From assembly GCA_007449985.2 (NCBI GenBank), contig VIIQ02000625.1, positions 186,001-250,000 of the forward strand: 64,000 nt of DNA, in the 5' to 3' direction. The notes beneath the pieces were generated by a model. That model saw only the letters and a program-made list of their open reading frames with translations, was not told the DNA's origin and did not search any database. The translations under genes were made by a program, and so were the position numbers. The stretch comes from Desmodesmus armatus. Taxonomy: Eukaryota > Chlorophyta > Chlorophyceae > Sphaeropleales > Scenedesmaceae. The stretch's first letter is position 1. The number at the start of each line of letters is the position of its first letter. Of this stretch, positions 1 through 10,789 are shown one piece after another.

Positions 1-1732
1 ACGGAAGGGTGCATGGGCGAGCCAGCACGCAGGTGCATGCGGACGCGGTGTGGAGGCAGGGCAGCTGCGATGGGACTGGTTGCATGGACTTCCCATTGGA
101 CTTCCCATTCAAAGATGCTCAACATCAGTGCCTCTTGTATCTTATATCAAGAATGATGATGGATATTCTGCAACTGCAAATTGAAGACAACACACATGCA
201 TGTCCCCCACTGCGCTGCCCCGCAACATCTTGACAATCAATCAGCAACTGCATGCGCAACCCGATGTTTGCTCACCTGCGGACATTGATCTGCTTGGAAG
301 CTGCCTGCCAGAAGCCTTCTGGTCGCTGCTTCGATAGCCGCTGCAGCTGACCTGCATGGGGGAACAGGGAGCTTGGAATGATGTTGCATCTGAGGGATGG
401 GAGAAGCTACTGCCAACAAAAGCAGCACAACAGCACTGAGGGTGCTGCTGGACGTACCTGCTGACTTGATGCCAACATAAGCATCTACACTGCTTGCTTG
501 GACTCTAACAACACTCCTGCAGCACGAATGAGACTCGTTAGGCTCCTGAGTTGGGTTGTCTCGCCAGATCACCATACTGCTGCTGTTGGCGTTCAGCAAA
601 CCTTGATGTGCGTTGGCAGCTGCGCAGCGCCCCTTGATCAGGGCGCAGCTGCATTGTGGGCAATGACAGCTAGCGAAACAACTGCAGGCTTGTTCCCCTG
701 ACGAAACTGTGAACGTGCGGCAGTGGTATCAGCGGGGTCAAAGAGTGCTCAACGTCAGCTCGTTTACTACACTTGGGGAACCACATCAACCATCATGAAG
801 CCCCTTGTGGGGTCAACGTGCTGCCTGTTCAAATGGCACGCCAGGCAGATGCAGCAGCTTCCTTGGGTTGTGGCTGGCAGGAATGGAAGTATCACTGCTC
901 AAACTTTAGAAGTCCTTGTGCTAGTCCAGCCAGGCACAGGATGTTGCTCAGTCTGCTTGATTCTGGCACGGCTAGCATCAACCAACACCCAGCCTGGAAG
1001 GTGATGTGATGCCTTGCTTTGTGCCTTGATAAACAAATGAATTGGCCAGGCTGGACATTCAGGCATTGATGGCAAATTAATGCAGCTCGGTGCTGTTCAG
1101 AGTGCCCGCCAGCAAGTGTGCTGCAGGAGAACCTTGTGGGCCCTCACTTAGTGCTGCAGGAGAACCTTGTGGGCCCTCACTGAGGACGCCTGAGGTCAAA
1201 GCAGGGGGCCCAAAGCCGTCGCCACCTCGATTATTTATTTTATAAATAATGACTTTTCTGGGTTTCACGCTGCTTTAAGCAGCCCAACCTGCGTGCAAGG
1301 CTTTTTTCATGCCGTTCATGGACATGTCGGTTGTTGACCGTCCAGAGCGCGCCTGGCAGGTGGGTTGAGCATGTCAAAACCTGTGACTTGGCAGACGCTG
1401 TTTTTGCAGTGTCTGTAAGCTGCTGACACGTAATGTTTGACTCTAGGAGTCTCGCATTGTAGGGTCCCACGTTTGGTCTCGCGTCGAGCCTGTTGAGGGT
1501 GACCGGCCTCCCATCGCTTTCAGACCGAGCCAGAAAGCGATTACTCTGTACACGTCGCCTGCTACTGCGTTGACAGGAACGTCTCCTCACAAAGACTCTG
1601 AGGCCTCTCACATACACACTGAGGCTCTGAAGTTGTTATGACGTGGATCGAAAGCAAAATGTTCCAGCCTGGAAGCAACTGAGGGCGTTTCGGAGCCAAC
1701 TTAGCCACACCCAGACAACTTGACGCCACAGG
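1..1732. other. Upstream intergenic DNA, no gene recognised
   Basis: I see no convincing coding region here. The only clear structure is a 31-base tandem duplication at 1118-1148 and 1151-1181, beginning GTGCTGCAGGAG in both copies. The last few hundred bases should include the promoter and 5' UTR of the CHUP1-like gene, but I could not identify a TATA box. Confidence 0.5.
1118..1181. repeat. 31-base direct repeat, two copies
   Basis: Two identical 31-base copies (1118-1148, 1151-1181) are separated by two bases. No function is apparent. Confidence 0.8.
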
Positions 1733-4700
1733 ATGTCGAGCTCTGCAAGTGGAATGAAAGCCGCCAAGCTGCTTGCCAAAGCGGCAAAGCTTGGCGGCAA
1801 GGCTGCTTTCAAAAAGGCCGCAGCAGGTCAGCAGACGGAGGTTTCGCTGGGCAACTGCTGCAACAGCACTAATCCAGGCTGGCTTCTAATGCTAAGTGGT
1901 TGCACAAGTGCTGCCTTTATCCATTCTGGCCCTTGCAGAGGCCAGCCTGCAGCAGTTGTTACTCAGCAGGGGGGCCCAACACTCAGGGCGTAGGGCGTCC
2001 AGTTTGCCATTCACAGGGCTGGGCGTGCACACAGCACCATGCTTCGTCCAGTCCTGCAACAATCCTAGTCCACATCCGTCAATCACCTCACACTTACCAA
2101 ACCCGCTGCTGCTGCTTCTGCTTGCCACCCTGCCACACTGCTGCCCACCCCACCACCCCATCAACAGGCAAGGGCATTGCCGTTGCCGGCAAAGGTGCCG
2201 CTATTGCCGGCAAGGGAGCAGCTATGGTGCTGAAGGGCGCAGGAATATTCATGACAGCAGCAGCAACAGTCAATGTAACAGAAAAGGCCCTCAGCAGCGT
2301 CGACGATGCAGGCCCGCAGGACAATCTCAGCACAGGCGCAGATGCAGGCGCTGATGCAGCACAGAGGGAGGCCCTTGGCTGGCTGGGTCCTGCAGCTCTC
2401 AAGGGTTTAGCAGGAAGCAGCGGCAGCAGCAGCATGGGGATGCAGAGCATGGGGCGGGGGGGCAACTGGCGCACAGACTGGTTCTCTCAGCAGGGAGGCT
2501 ACATGGCAGGGCTTGTCTCTGGGAATGCTGCTGGTTCTGACGGTGATTCGGATGCTAGCTCAACAGATGGGGATGACAGCAGCTCAGTAGACGACGGCAG
2601 CAGCAGCAGCAGCGGTGGTGGCGGCTTGGGCGCTATCAAGGAGGGGGATGAGGAGGAGGGTTCTGCTGCTGCGCAGAATGCAGGCAGCAGCAGCAGCAGT
2701 GGCAAGGATGATGCAACACCTGCAGACGCATCTGCAGATGCTGATGGCCCCAGCAACAGCGACAGCAGTGGGGGCCTGACCAAAAACCAGCGCAAGAAGC
2801 AGCGCAGGAAGGCAAAAGCTGCTGCTGCTGCCGCGGCAGCGCCCAGCGCTGCTGTGGGATTGCCGAACGCTGCTAAGCTGGCAGCTGCACTCGGCATGCA
2901 TGCTGCTGCCAATGCCGGTGACAGCCATCTGTTTGCAGCAGTCACCAGCAGCAATGGCAGCAGCAGCAGCGGCGCAAAGGAGGACTCAACTGTAACCAGC
3001 GCAGCTGCAGATGGTGCCAGCAACCCTTCCAACACCACAAGCAGCAGCAGCAGTGGGGCACCTGCAGCAGCAGTCACACCCCCAGCTGCAGAAGCCATGA
3101 GCAGCAGCAGCAGTGCAGGAGAGTCCCAGGTGATTAGGGCAGCAGCAGTGCAGCAGCAGCAGCTGCCAGCACACATGGACAGCTGTCAACAGGCCCCTGC
3201 GCAACAGCAGCTGCAGTTGCAGGCGGTACAGCAGCAGGAGGAGGGGGTTGAGGTGGAGCCGCTGCTGCAAGCTGCTGACCAGCAGCAACAGCAGCAGGAG
3301 GAGGATGCTACCCAGCAAGCGGTGGAGCACCTCCCTCAGCAGCAGCAGCAGCAGGAGCTGCAGCAGCCTGCTAGTGTACAACAGCAGCAGCAGCAAGTAG
3401 CCGGCAGCCCCCTGTCATTGAGCCCCTGGTGGCAGCAGCTGTCCGCACAGCAGCAGCAGCAGCAGCAGCAGGGGCCTGCTGATACTGCTGCAGCTAGTAG
3501 CCCTGCTGCTGCTGCTCCTGCCGCTCCTGCTGTTGCTGATAAGGAGGCTGCAGGTGTGGATGCTGACAGCAGTGAGCAGCAAGAACAAGGGGTATCAGCA
3601 GCTGTGGATGTGTCATTTGTCAGCCCTGCAATAGCAGCAGGTGCTGACAGTGATGCTGCTGCAGCTGCGACGGGTGTGGACACTGCTGTCGTTGCGCCTG
3701 CCGTCACGGCGGAGGGCAGCAGCAGCAGCAGCATTGCAGTGGTTGCAGCAGCTGCTGCTGCAGAGGCAGCTGCTGCAGTAAGCAGCAGCAGTGTTGACGG
3801 CAGCAGCAGCAGCAGCTCCTGGTTTACTTCTCTCAAGTCAGGGTGGGGTGGTGTTGGTGCTGCAATCGCTGCTACAGCTACGGCAGTTGTCGGCGGCACA
3901 GCAGCAGCAACATCAGCCGCTGGCACCACAGCGGCTGCAGCAGCAGCAACAGCAGCAGCTGCAGCGCCAGTTGCTGCTGGTGCTGGCGCTGTTTCTGTCA
4001 CTGCTGCTGCTGCACTGCCAGTGCTGGCTGTTGGCGCTGTGGCAGCAGGTACCACTGCTGCTGCTGCACACTTGACCAGCAGCAGCGGTGACAACAGCAG
4101 CAGCAGCAGTGACAGCAGCACTGCTGATGCAGCAGCTGCAGATCCAGCTGCTCCTGCAGCAGTTGATGCTGCTGGTCCACCTGCAGACAAGCAGGAGGCC
4201 GAGCTGCAGCAGCAGCAGCAGGAGGAGGAGGAGGAGGAACAGGCTGCTCCTGTCTCTGTTGAGCCTGTCTCCGAAACCGCCAGCACAGCTGTGCCCAGCA
4301 CACACTTGCAGCAGCAGCAGGAGGAGGAGGAGGAGGCAGAGGAGGACACAGCAGCAGCAACAGCAGCAGCTGGTGTCTCAGCCCGTCGGCAGTTAAGTGA
4401 GGCTGCACAGTTGCTGCAGCTGATCCAAGCTTTCCTGCTGCAGCTCAACGAGCCTCAAAACCCTGACCAGCCTGACAGCCAGGGCGCTAAACCCCAGCTG
4501 CAGGTGCAGGTCCCGGCCCAGCAGCAGGGTTTGGATGCTGCCGGTGAGGAGGCTGGGGTTGTGGACGACCTGCTAAACCCTCCCACACCCAGCAACAGTG
4601 CTGCTAGGGCGTTCACAAACCCCTTCAGATCTCTCAGCAGTAGCAGCAGTCGAGAGGAATGTTACTCAGGCCCCGGGACCCCCATTGCTGCCGAAGCAGC

Positions 4701-5460
4701 GGCAGCAATGGCAGCAGCCGCCGCCGGCAGCAGTGGCAGCAGTGCGCTGCAGCAGCTGACCAGCTCGCTGCTGCAGCAGGCAGCAAGCTCCCAAGGTGCC
4801 CGAGTGAGCAGTAGCCAGCTGCAGCTGTGGGGCAGGTTTTTGGAGGCTATGGGTTTGGACCCTGAGCTGGAATGGACTGTCACATGGGGTAAGAAGGACT
4901 CATCCGATGCTGATGCTGCTGATGGTTATGCTGACAGCACAGCAACAGCAGCAGCGGGTAAGGATGAGTCATCTCAGGGTGGGTCTCGTGGGTTGAGCAG
5001 CAGGGTCTGGGGCCGGAGGGCCAGTAGGGGAGCTAGGAACTTCACCAGCAGCAGCAAGGGAAGGAAGGGTGCTGTTGGTGCTGTGGGAATAAAGAGCCGC
5101 GTGTTACACCTCAGCATGCTGCAGCAGCGCTGGCTGCGCAGCTACCTGTCAAGCAAGACCCAGCAGCAGCAGCAGCAGCAGCAGCAGGGGTGCAGTATCT
5201 GCAGTGGCTCTTCCAGTGCCACTACTACTACTTCTACCCTCAAGGCGGTCTCTACGGCAGATATGGCAGTACAAACTGCAGAAGAGCTCCCCCTTCCTTC
5301 CCCAGCAGCAGCTCCAGCAGCACCACCAAGCAGCAGCAGCAGCAGTGGGAAGGGCCGCGCAGCGCCTGCGCCCCCTCCACCACCCCCACCTCCCCCACCC
5401 CCCGCTGCAAGGCTGCGCAGCGCAGCTTCTGCCCCTTCACTCCCCAGCCTGGCCTCACCC

Positions 5461-5491
<31 letters not shown>

Positions 5492-7155
5492 TGGGTGGGA
5501 TGAAGTCTGCACCGGCCCGGCCACCCCCTCCTCCTCCCCTGCCACCCCTTCCAGGGGGCGGCAGGTCTCCAGCCGGGAAGCTTGCCCTACCTCGGTGCAA
5601 GTCTGCATCCTCAGCGATGCTGTCTCCTCCTGGTGCTGCCAGCAGCAGCGGCAGCAGTGCTGCAGGGCCATTCGCTGCCGCTGCTGCCAGCAGCAGCAGC
5701 AGTGGCGTCACCCGGGTGACACAGCAGCAGGATGAGGAGGAGGCGGAGTGCTGTGCGTGGCAGATGCCACACACTGCCGACGGTGCTGGTGCTCTCAGCC
5801 CATTGGCGATTAACACTCGCCGTGGCAGCAACAGCGGCAGCAGCAGCATGCGCACCCCAAGCCCCCCACCCCTGCTCACACGGACTCTCAGCAGGTGCAG
5901 CAGTAGCGGCAGCCTCAGCGGCATGGGCAGCAGCAGCAAGCTGATGCGCGTGCCTCAGCTGTTGGATCTCTACCAGCAGCTGCGTAGGAGCAAGCTGGCA
6001 GCAGCAGGCGTCACTAGTGGCAGCAATGCTGCTGCTGCTGCCCGTGCGGCGGCTGGCAGCAATGGCGAAGGCGCTCCCCATGTGGGTTGCACGGCCGGGG
6101 TTGGGGCCGGCAAGGGCGGCGGAGATGCAGATGCATCCCAGCTGTTTAGTCAGATCATGAGTAAGGGCAGTTATGTCAGTAAGGTCCAAGCAGACCTAGC
6201 AGAGTACGGCCCTGCGCTGGATAAGCTTGCAGCAGCGGTGGCAGCGTTCCAGCCGTCTGACATGCAGGCCGTGATGCTGTTTGTGTCCCATGCACAGCAG
6301 CAGGTGCTGGACCATCTGTACGATGAGACAGCAGTGCTCAAGTGCATTGCAGATTGGCCGGGGGCGAAGTGGGAGGCGCTGTGGGAGGGGGCTGTCATGC
6401 ACCGGCAGCTCACTGCACTGCAGGAGCAGTGTGATTCCTGCAGCGCCCAGCAGCAGCAGCTTGTGATGCAAACCGCAGAGTCATCTCCAGAGGGTTCGCT
6501 CCCCTCCAGCAGCAGCAGCAGCTTTAGTAGCAGCAGGAGGAGGGGGAGCTTCGGCCCCAGCAGGGTGACGCAGCTTGCAGCTGCTGCCGCAGCTGCGCAA
6601 CAGGCGTTCTCCGCAGTGTCGTCCAAGCTCGATGCCTACCAGCGGCAGGAGTCCAGCCTAGAGAAGCGCCTGAAGGCGCAGGGGGTGCCTTACAATGGAG
6701 CTCAGCTGGTGGCAGGGGTGAAGGAGGCTGCGGTGCAGTTGGGGGTTGTGTTTGTAGAGGCTTCCTTGGCGCTGCTGCAGGCATCGGAGCAGCAGCTGCA
6801 GCACACCCGGCTGCAGCTGCTCGGCAGCGACGGCACTGCTGCCGCAGCCGCCGGCGGCAGCAATAGCAGCAGTGGTGACGGCACTGCTGCTGGGGTTGCG
6901 GTTGGGGATGCCGGCAGCTTGTGGGGTTGTGTGGTGAGGGATGGGAAGCAGCAGGAGCGGTTGGTGCTGCAGATGCAGCGGCAACAGCGCCAACACGAGC
7001 AGCGGCGGCGGCAGCAGTTGGATGATGCCGTTACCTTTTTGTTCAAGCTGCACCAGTTTGCTGGTGGGTTTGACCAACAGGGGTTGGAGGCTTTCTGTGG
7101 GCTGGCTGAGGAGTACCGCAGGCAGCAGCAGGCTGCCGCTGTGGCTGCGGTGTAG
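1733..7155 (+). CDS. CHUP1-like: CHUP1-like chloroplast positioning / actin-associated protein
   Basis: Two exons, 1733-1826 and 2168-7155 (GT-AG, frame kept), give 1,693 residues. The ATG at 1733 starts a Lys/Ala/Gly-rich, possibly amphipathic N-terminus (KAAKLLAKAAKLGGKAAFKK) that continues across the splice as GKG repeats. The middle is low complexity: poly-Ser, poly-Ala, poly-Gln, acidic runs, a basic patch near residue 236 and an Ala-rich hydrophobic stretch near 590-667. Two polyproline tracts lie near 1096-1112 and 1149-1163. From about residue 1292 to the end the protein matches the conserved C-terminal region of plant CHUP1 as I know it: RVPQLLDLYQQLRR, a segment ending DETAVLKCIADWPGAKWEAL, and near the C-terminus HQFAGGFD followed by LEAF. 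In land plants CHUP1 sits on the chloroplast outer envelope, binds actin and profilin, and is needed for light-driven chloroplast movement. The family call rests on the C-terminus; localisation and function in this organism are inferred. It is far longer than plant CHUP1 (about 1,000 residues). Confidence 0.85.
2590..5740 (+). repeat. Imperfect CAG/GCA trinucleotide-repeat region inside the CHUP1-like exon
   Basis: Dense imperfect CAG/GCA runs encode Ser, Gln or Ala depending on frame. Examples are the poly-Gln runs at about 3450-3470, 5161-5187 and 5464-5490. The repeats make long open frames on both strands and in all phases, which are artefacts of composition. Confidence 0.85.
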
Positions 7156-10100
7156 GGTTTACTACTTCTACTTGGGTTTGAAGGGTTTGACCAGGTTTGA
7201 CTTGTGGAGCAGGCAATGCCTACCCATTTATGCGTCATTGGGGTGGCAGAGGAGGACTGCAGGCAGCAGCATGGCTGCTGCGGCGGTGGTTTTGGGGTTT
7301 GGGCAACGGAAAGATTTTGGATAGGCCAGTGATTGAAGGGAAATGGTTCCGGCTTCAACTCGCTTCAGTGGTTTGTGGTGCAGGGGTTGCAAGGTTTGTT
7401 TTTGTGCTCGTGTTGTGGTTGTCGTTGAGAGTTGTGTGGGCGGGAAATGCCACACAGTGCGTTGACGTTGTGTGGTCGACAGTATGAGGGCGAGGTGAGG
7501 GTCAGTCGCTTTGTTGGGGCCTGATTGTGTGTGGTTGTGGGTTGGTGTTTTCTAGTTTGCCCATGCGTGTGGCTGGGTGCTGAGGGGTCATCTCTTGTTT
7601 CAACACTGCTTGCATAGGCGCATGCCTGATGCACTGAGTTGGTGGGTTTGGTAAAGGGGAGGGCGTGAGAGGCTGTGGTATGTGTGCAGATACACAGTAA
7701 GCGGTGGTTTTGGGAACTTGCGTGGTTGCCAACCCAGGGTGATATGTTACAGCAGAGGTGTGAGCGCTTTTGTCGACTGCTGATGTTGGTTGCGGCTGTG
7801 GCGGATGAAAGCAACAGCATGGTCGCATGGCTGGCAACATGGCAGGTGTGCTGACCCATGGCTTGTGACTGATTCCACTGCATCATGCCGTCAAAGCTCT
7901 TGTGCTGTCCTGACGCTGTCTTGCCAAGTTGGACGTGCGTCCAGTGTGACAAGTGTGATTTCAAGGGATGTGCTGGTGTCTCGTTTGGGAGGTGGGCTGA
8001 GTGCTTCTGTGTTTGGTGTGTTGGGTGAAAGGATGGGGCATGGTTGTTGATGAGAGGTTTTTGGACTCGTGGCTTCGCAAGCATGGGTTTTTTTTAGTAC
8101 GAGTGCGGCCTGAACCCCAGTGGGCCTCTGTAGTACTGTACTACAAGTAGTAGGCTTGTTCAGTTCGCGCACCCTTCGGTGCCACTCCCGCCAATTTTTT
8201 CCACCTGTTGTTTGCACCTCCTGGTGCGGCAACATATTTACATCAAGCCACCAGCCGCGAGGGGTGTTTCACTGCCTGTTGTTTGTCCTGCTTTTTTGCA
8301 GTGTTGTTCCCTAATAGTCTGTACAAGACTGGGGAAGCTGAGCGTGTGGCACTAGCTGAAGAGACCTGTTGGTGGAGGGAGGGCAGGCATGGAGGCTCTC
8401 AGCACTTTCAGCTGGCTCTCAGGTAGATCCAGGCCCAGACACACATGCGCCCCCTGCGGGGCACCTTGTGTGGCGAGGAGTGCGTGTACGTGTATACTAC
8501 ATCCTGTTGCATGCTGTTTGTTGGGGTTCTGTTTGGTCAATGCAGTGTACACTTCCTGCACAGTTGGGTTGTTTGGTGTGCGTGTGCTGAGCGTCTTTTG
8601 TCTATCTGCCCTTTGGGCTTTGCTGTTGCTGCTGTTTAGTGCCTGTTGTGCACATGAACAGCAGCAACAGTGTGCCTCTGGAATGGGGCCGCGAAAGGTT
8701 GGTTGGTGGGCAATGTAGCCCTGTGAGGCCTGCAGTGCCAGCTGTGCATACCTGACCTGCAGTACAACTGTTTGACCAAGGTTTGACTGTCGATCAAACT
8801 GTCAAACAAAGTGTGGGAATGTCTGTAATGCTGGCTGTCCGCGTGGGCTTCCTGCTTGGGTTTCTTTTGCTGTGGCACGTGCCGTTGCTTGTGTTGTGTG
8901 CGGTTTTTGTCGCTTGTTGCACTGTGCACAACACCTCTCTCACTCCACGATTCTGCATGACATCTGATTGCAGTGACAGTATTGGCTGGCATGCTCTGCC
9001 GTCCAGGCATACTTGGTGCATAGCTTGGCCTCAGGGTCGGTAGCAAGTCTGGCCAGGGATGCTACTGGTTGGCAGGGTTGGCCCATGCCTGTTGCTCACT
9101 CTGTGTGAGGGACTGTTGAGCATGCTGGCTCCTGCTGTCAACTTGCTTACACACTCATATGTCATCAGAGAGCAGCTCCCCAGCTGCGCTGACCCCAGAA
9201 ACTCCATCCCAGCACTACTACTAGCAGTACTAGGCATGCATGTTTGGGATTGCATGCCGGTTGTAATACCTGCAGCTTTGAGGGCTAGTCCCGACTCTGT
9301 TGTGCTACTGTGTTTTGGCCAGTGAGAGAGTTGCCTAGATTGCACTTGTTGTCTCGTTTTTGATGCACCAGTCGGTTGGCAGTCAGCACACCCAGAACTG
9401 TGTGTTGCCATTACTCTTGCGCGGGCGCTGCAGCACCAACCTGGTGCTCAGCATACTAGCCCCTCAGTGTGTTTGACCAGCTTCCTTGCCTTGCTGTTGA
9501 CCAGGGTTTTGTTTACTGCTGACTGAAGAAGTCTGGGTGGTTAGGTCCTTTCATCAATGGGTCTTCCTGGACCACGTGTAGGTGGGTGGGCCCAAAGCGG
9601 CTACGGTAGTATGTAACCCATCAAATCCCACTCCCATGTTGCTTTTGAGCTGTTGTCATGGGCGTCTCTCCTCCCATGGACAAGCTCCCTCAATACTCCC
9701 TGGCACTGCTGTTTGAAGTGCTCCCTACTCTCCCAAACAAGTCGGACGTGGCTGTCCCCTGCACTTCCTCCTGGCCTGCTGTCTGTAGTGGAAAAAGTAC
9801 TCTCCCAGTAGACAGCAGTTTGTACTGAAACAGTCTGACAAAACCGACAGTGCCCCTGTCCACCCAGTGTTGGGGGCATCAGCTACCTCAGAACTGCACA
9901 GGACAGAGGTACAATTGATGTCGTTCTGTCCCTCTTGGGTTGGTGGCTGGTACCAAGAAACCATCAGAAGCTCTTAGCAGGGGCACTGGTTTTTTCTAGG
10001 GGGGGACCCCAAGCAAAAGGACCTGGGAGTTTGACTGAGTCAACGCAGGACATTTGAACACTATTGATGTCCTCAAAGGCGAACATTGCACTGAATAAAT

Positions 10101-10714
10101 GGCATCGCACTTATTTTGCAACAGATCGCAGCAACACGGCATAGATCGTGAAACATCAGTGAAATCAGCTGGATCATGATCTCACAGGCACTCGCCTGCC
10201 ACACATGCACTTGCCCGCGTCACTACCAGCAGTTAGGGACATTCAGTGAGGTATTAATGTTTCGTCTGTACTGAGCAAGTCCATTGGATCCTCGTGTCTT
10301 TCTGTTCACATCGTGCCCCATTCAGCAGTGCAGCAGCAGTACATGATGCTTCTGTCACGGCTGCGGTGTAGCACTCCCTGTGTGCTGGGTCTGCATCGTG
10401 GCTCAGTCCCACCGTCAACAAAGTACACACGTTTCCATGCCAGCAGGCCTGCATTGTACAAGCGGTGAGAATGCTTCTGCTCTTTGCTGTCTGGTATTGC
10501 TGCAGTTGAATTCAAGCTTGCCGTTCCTTATCTCTCCCACACTCGTGAGAGCATGCTGGTAAACACCTGTCTTTGCATTCATACGTGCTTACAATTTCTG
10601 TCAATGATATGAATACATCCAGCGCAGTCTGGAATCCTTGATTCACTGCCTAAACTGACTGGCAGACTTGACAGTTCGACCAGTGACATTTAGATACACC
10701 GTGCGCCTTTGCAG
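7156..10714. other. 3' flank of the CHUP1-like gene and spacer; no gene recognised
   Basis: There is no recognisable protein-coding gene in this 3.5-kb stretch. The first TGTAA motif after the CHUP1-like stop that I found is at 8824-8828, which would imply an unusually long 3' UTR, so the true end may use another signal. The part from about 8930 to 9560 is homologous to a segment near 16430-17060 and is listed as a dispersed repeat. A first exon of the next gene could also lie at the right-hand end. Confidence 0.5.
8930..9560 (+). repeat. Dispersed repeat A, copy 1
   Basis: This segment aligns collinearly and in the same orientation with about 16430-17060. Shared landmarks in order are ACCTCTCTCAC, a GGTTGGCAGGGTTG block, CTCACTCTGTGTGAGGGACT, a TCATCAGAGAGCAGCTCCCC block, a CAG-GAGAGAG block and GTGTGGGTGGTT or its variant. 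The copies are diverged and show no shared long reading frame, so this is probably an old mobile-element remnant or a duplicated 3' region. Confidence 0.75.
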
Positions 10715-10789
10715 GCTGCCAACGCTGCCAGCTACCATCCTTACTTGTCAAAGGGCATCGGCAGCACCGTCCAGCCCAGCAGTACGGAT

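Noticed and set aside
2499..7358. Many long open frames on the minus strand and in other phases across the CHUP1-like gene, some over 300 residues
   Set aside because: They are made of runs of L, C, A, S or Q produced by the CAG/GCT repeats and contain no domain. The plus-strand frame holds the conserved C-terminus.
9601..9964. Minus-strand open frames as a gene
   Set aside because: There is no domain, no consistent splice structure and no similarity that I recognise. The neighbouring DNA is dispersed repeat.
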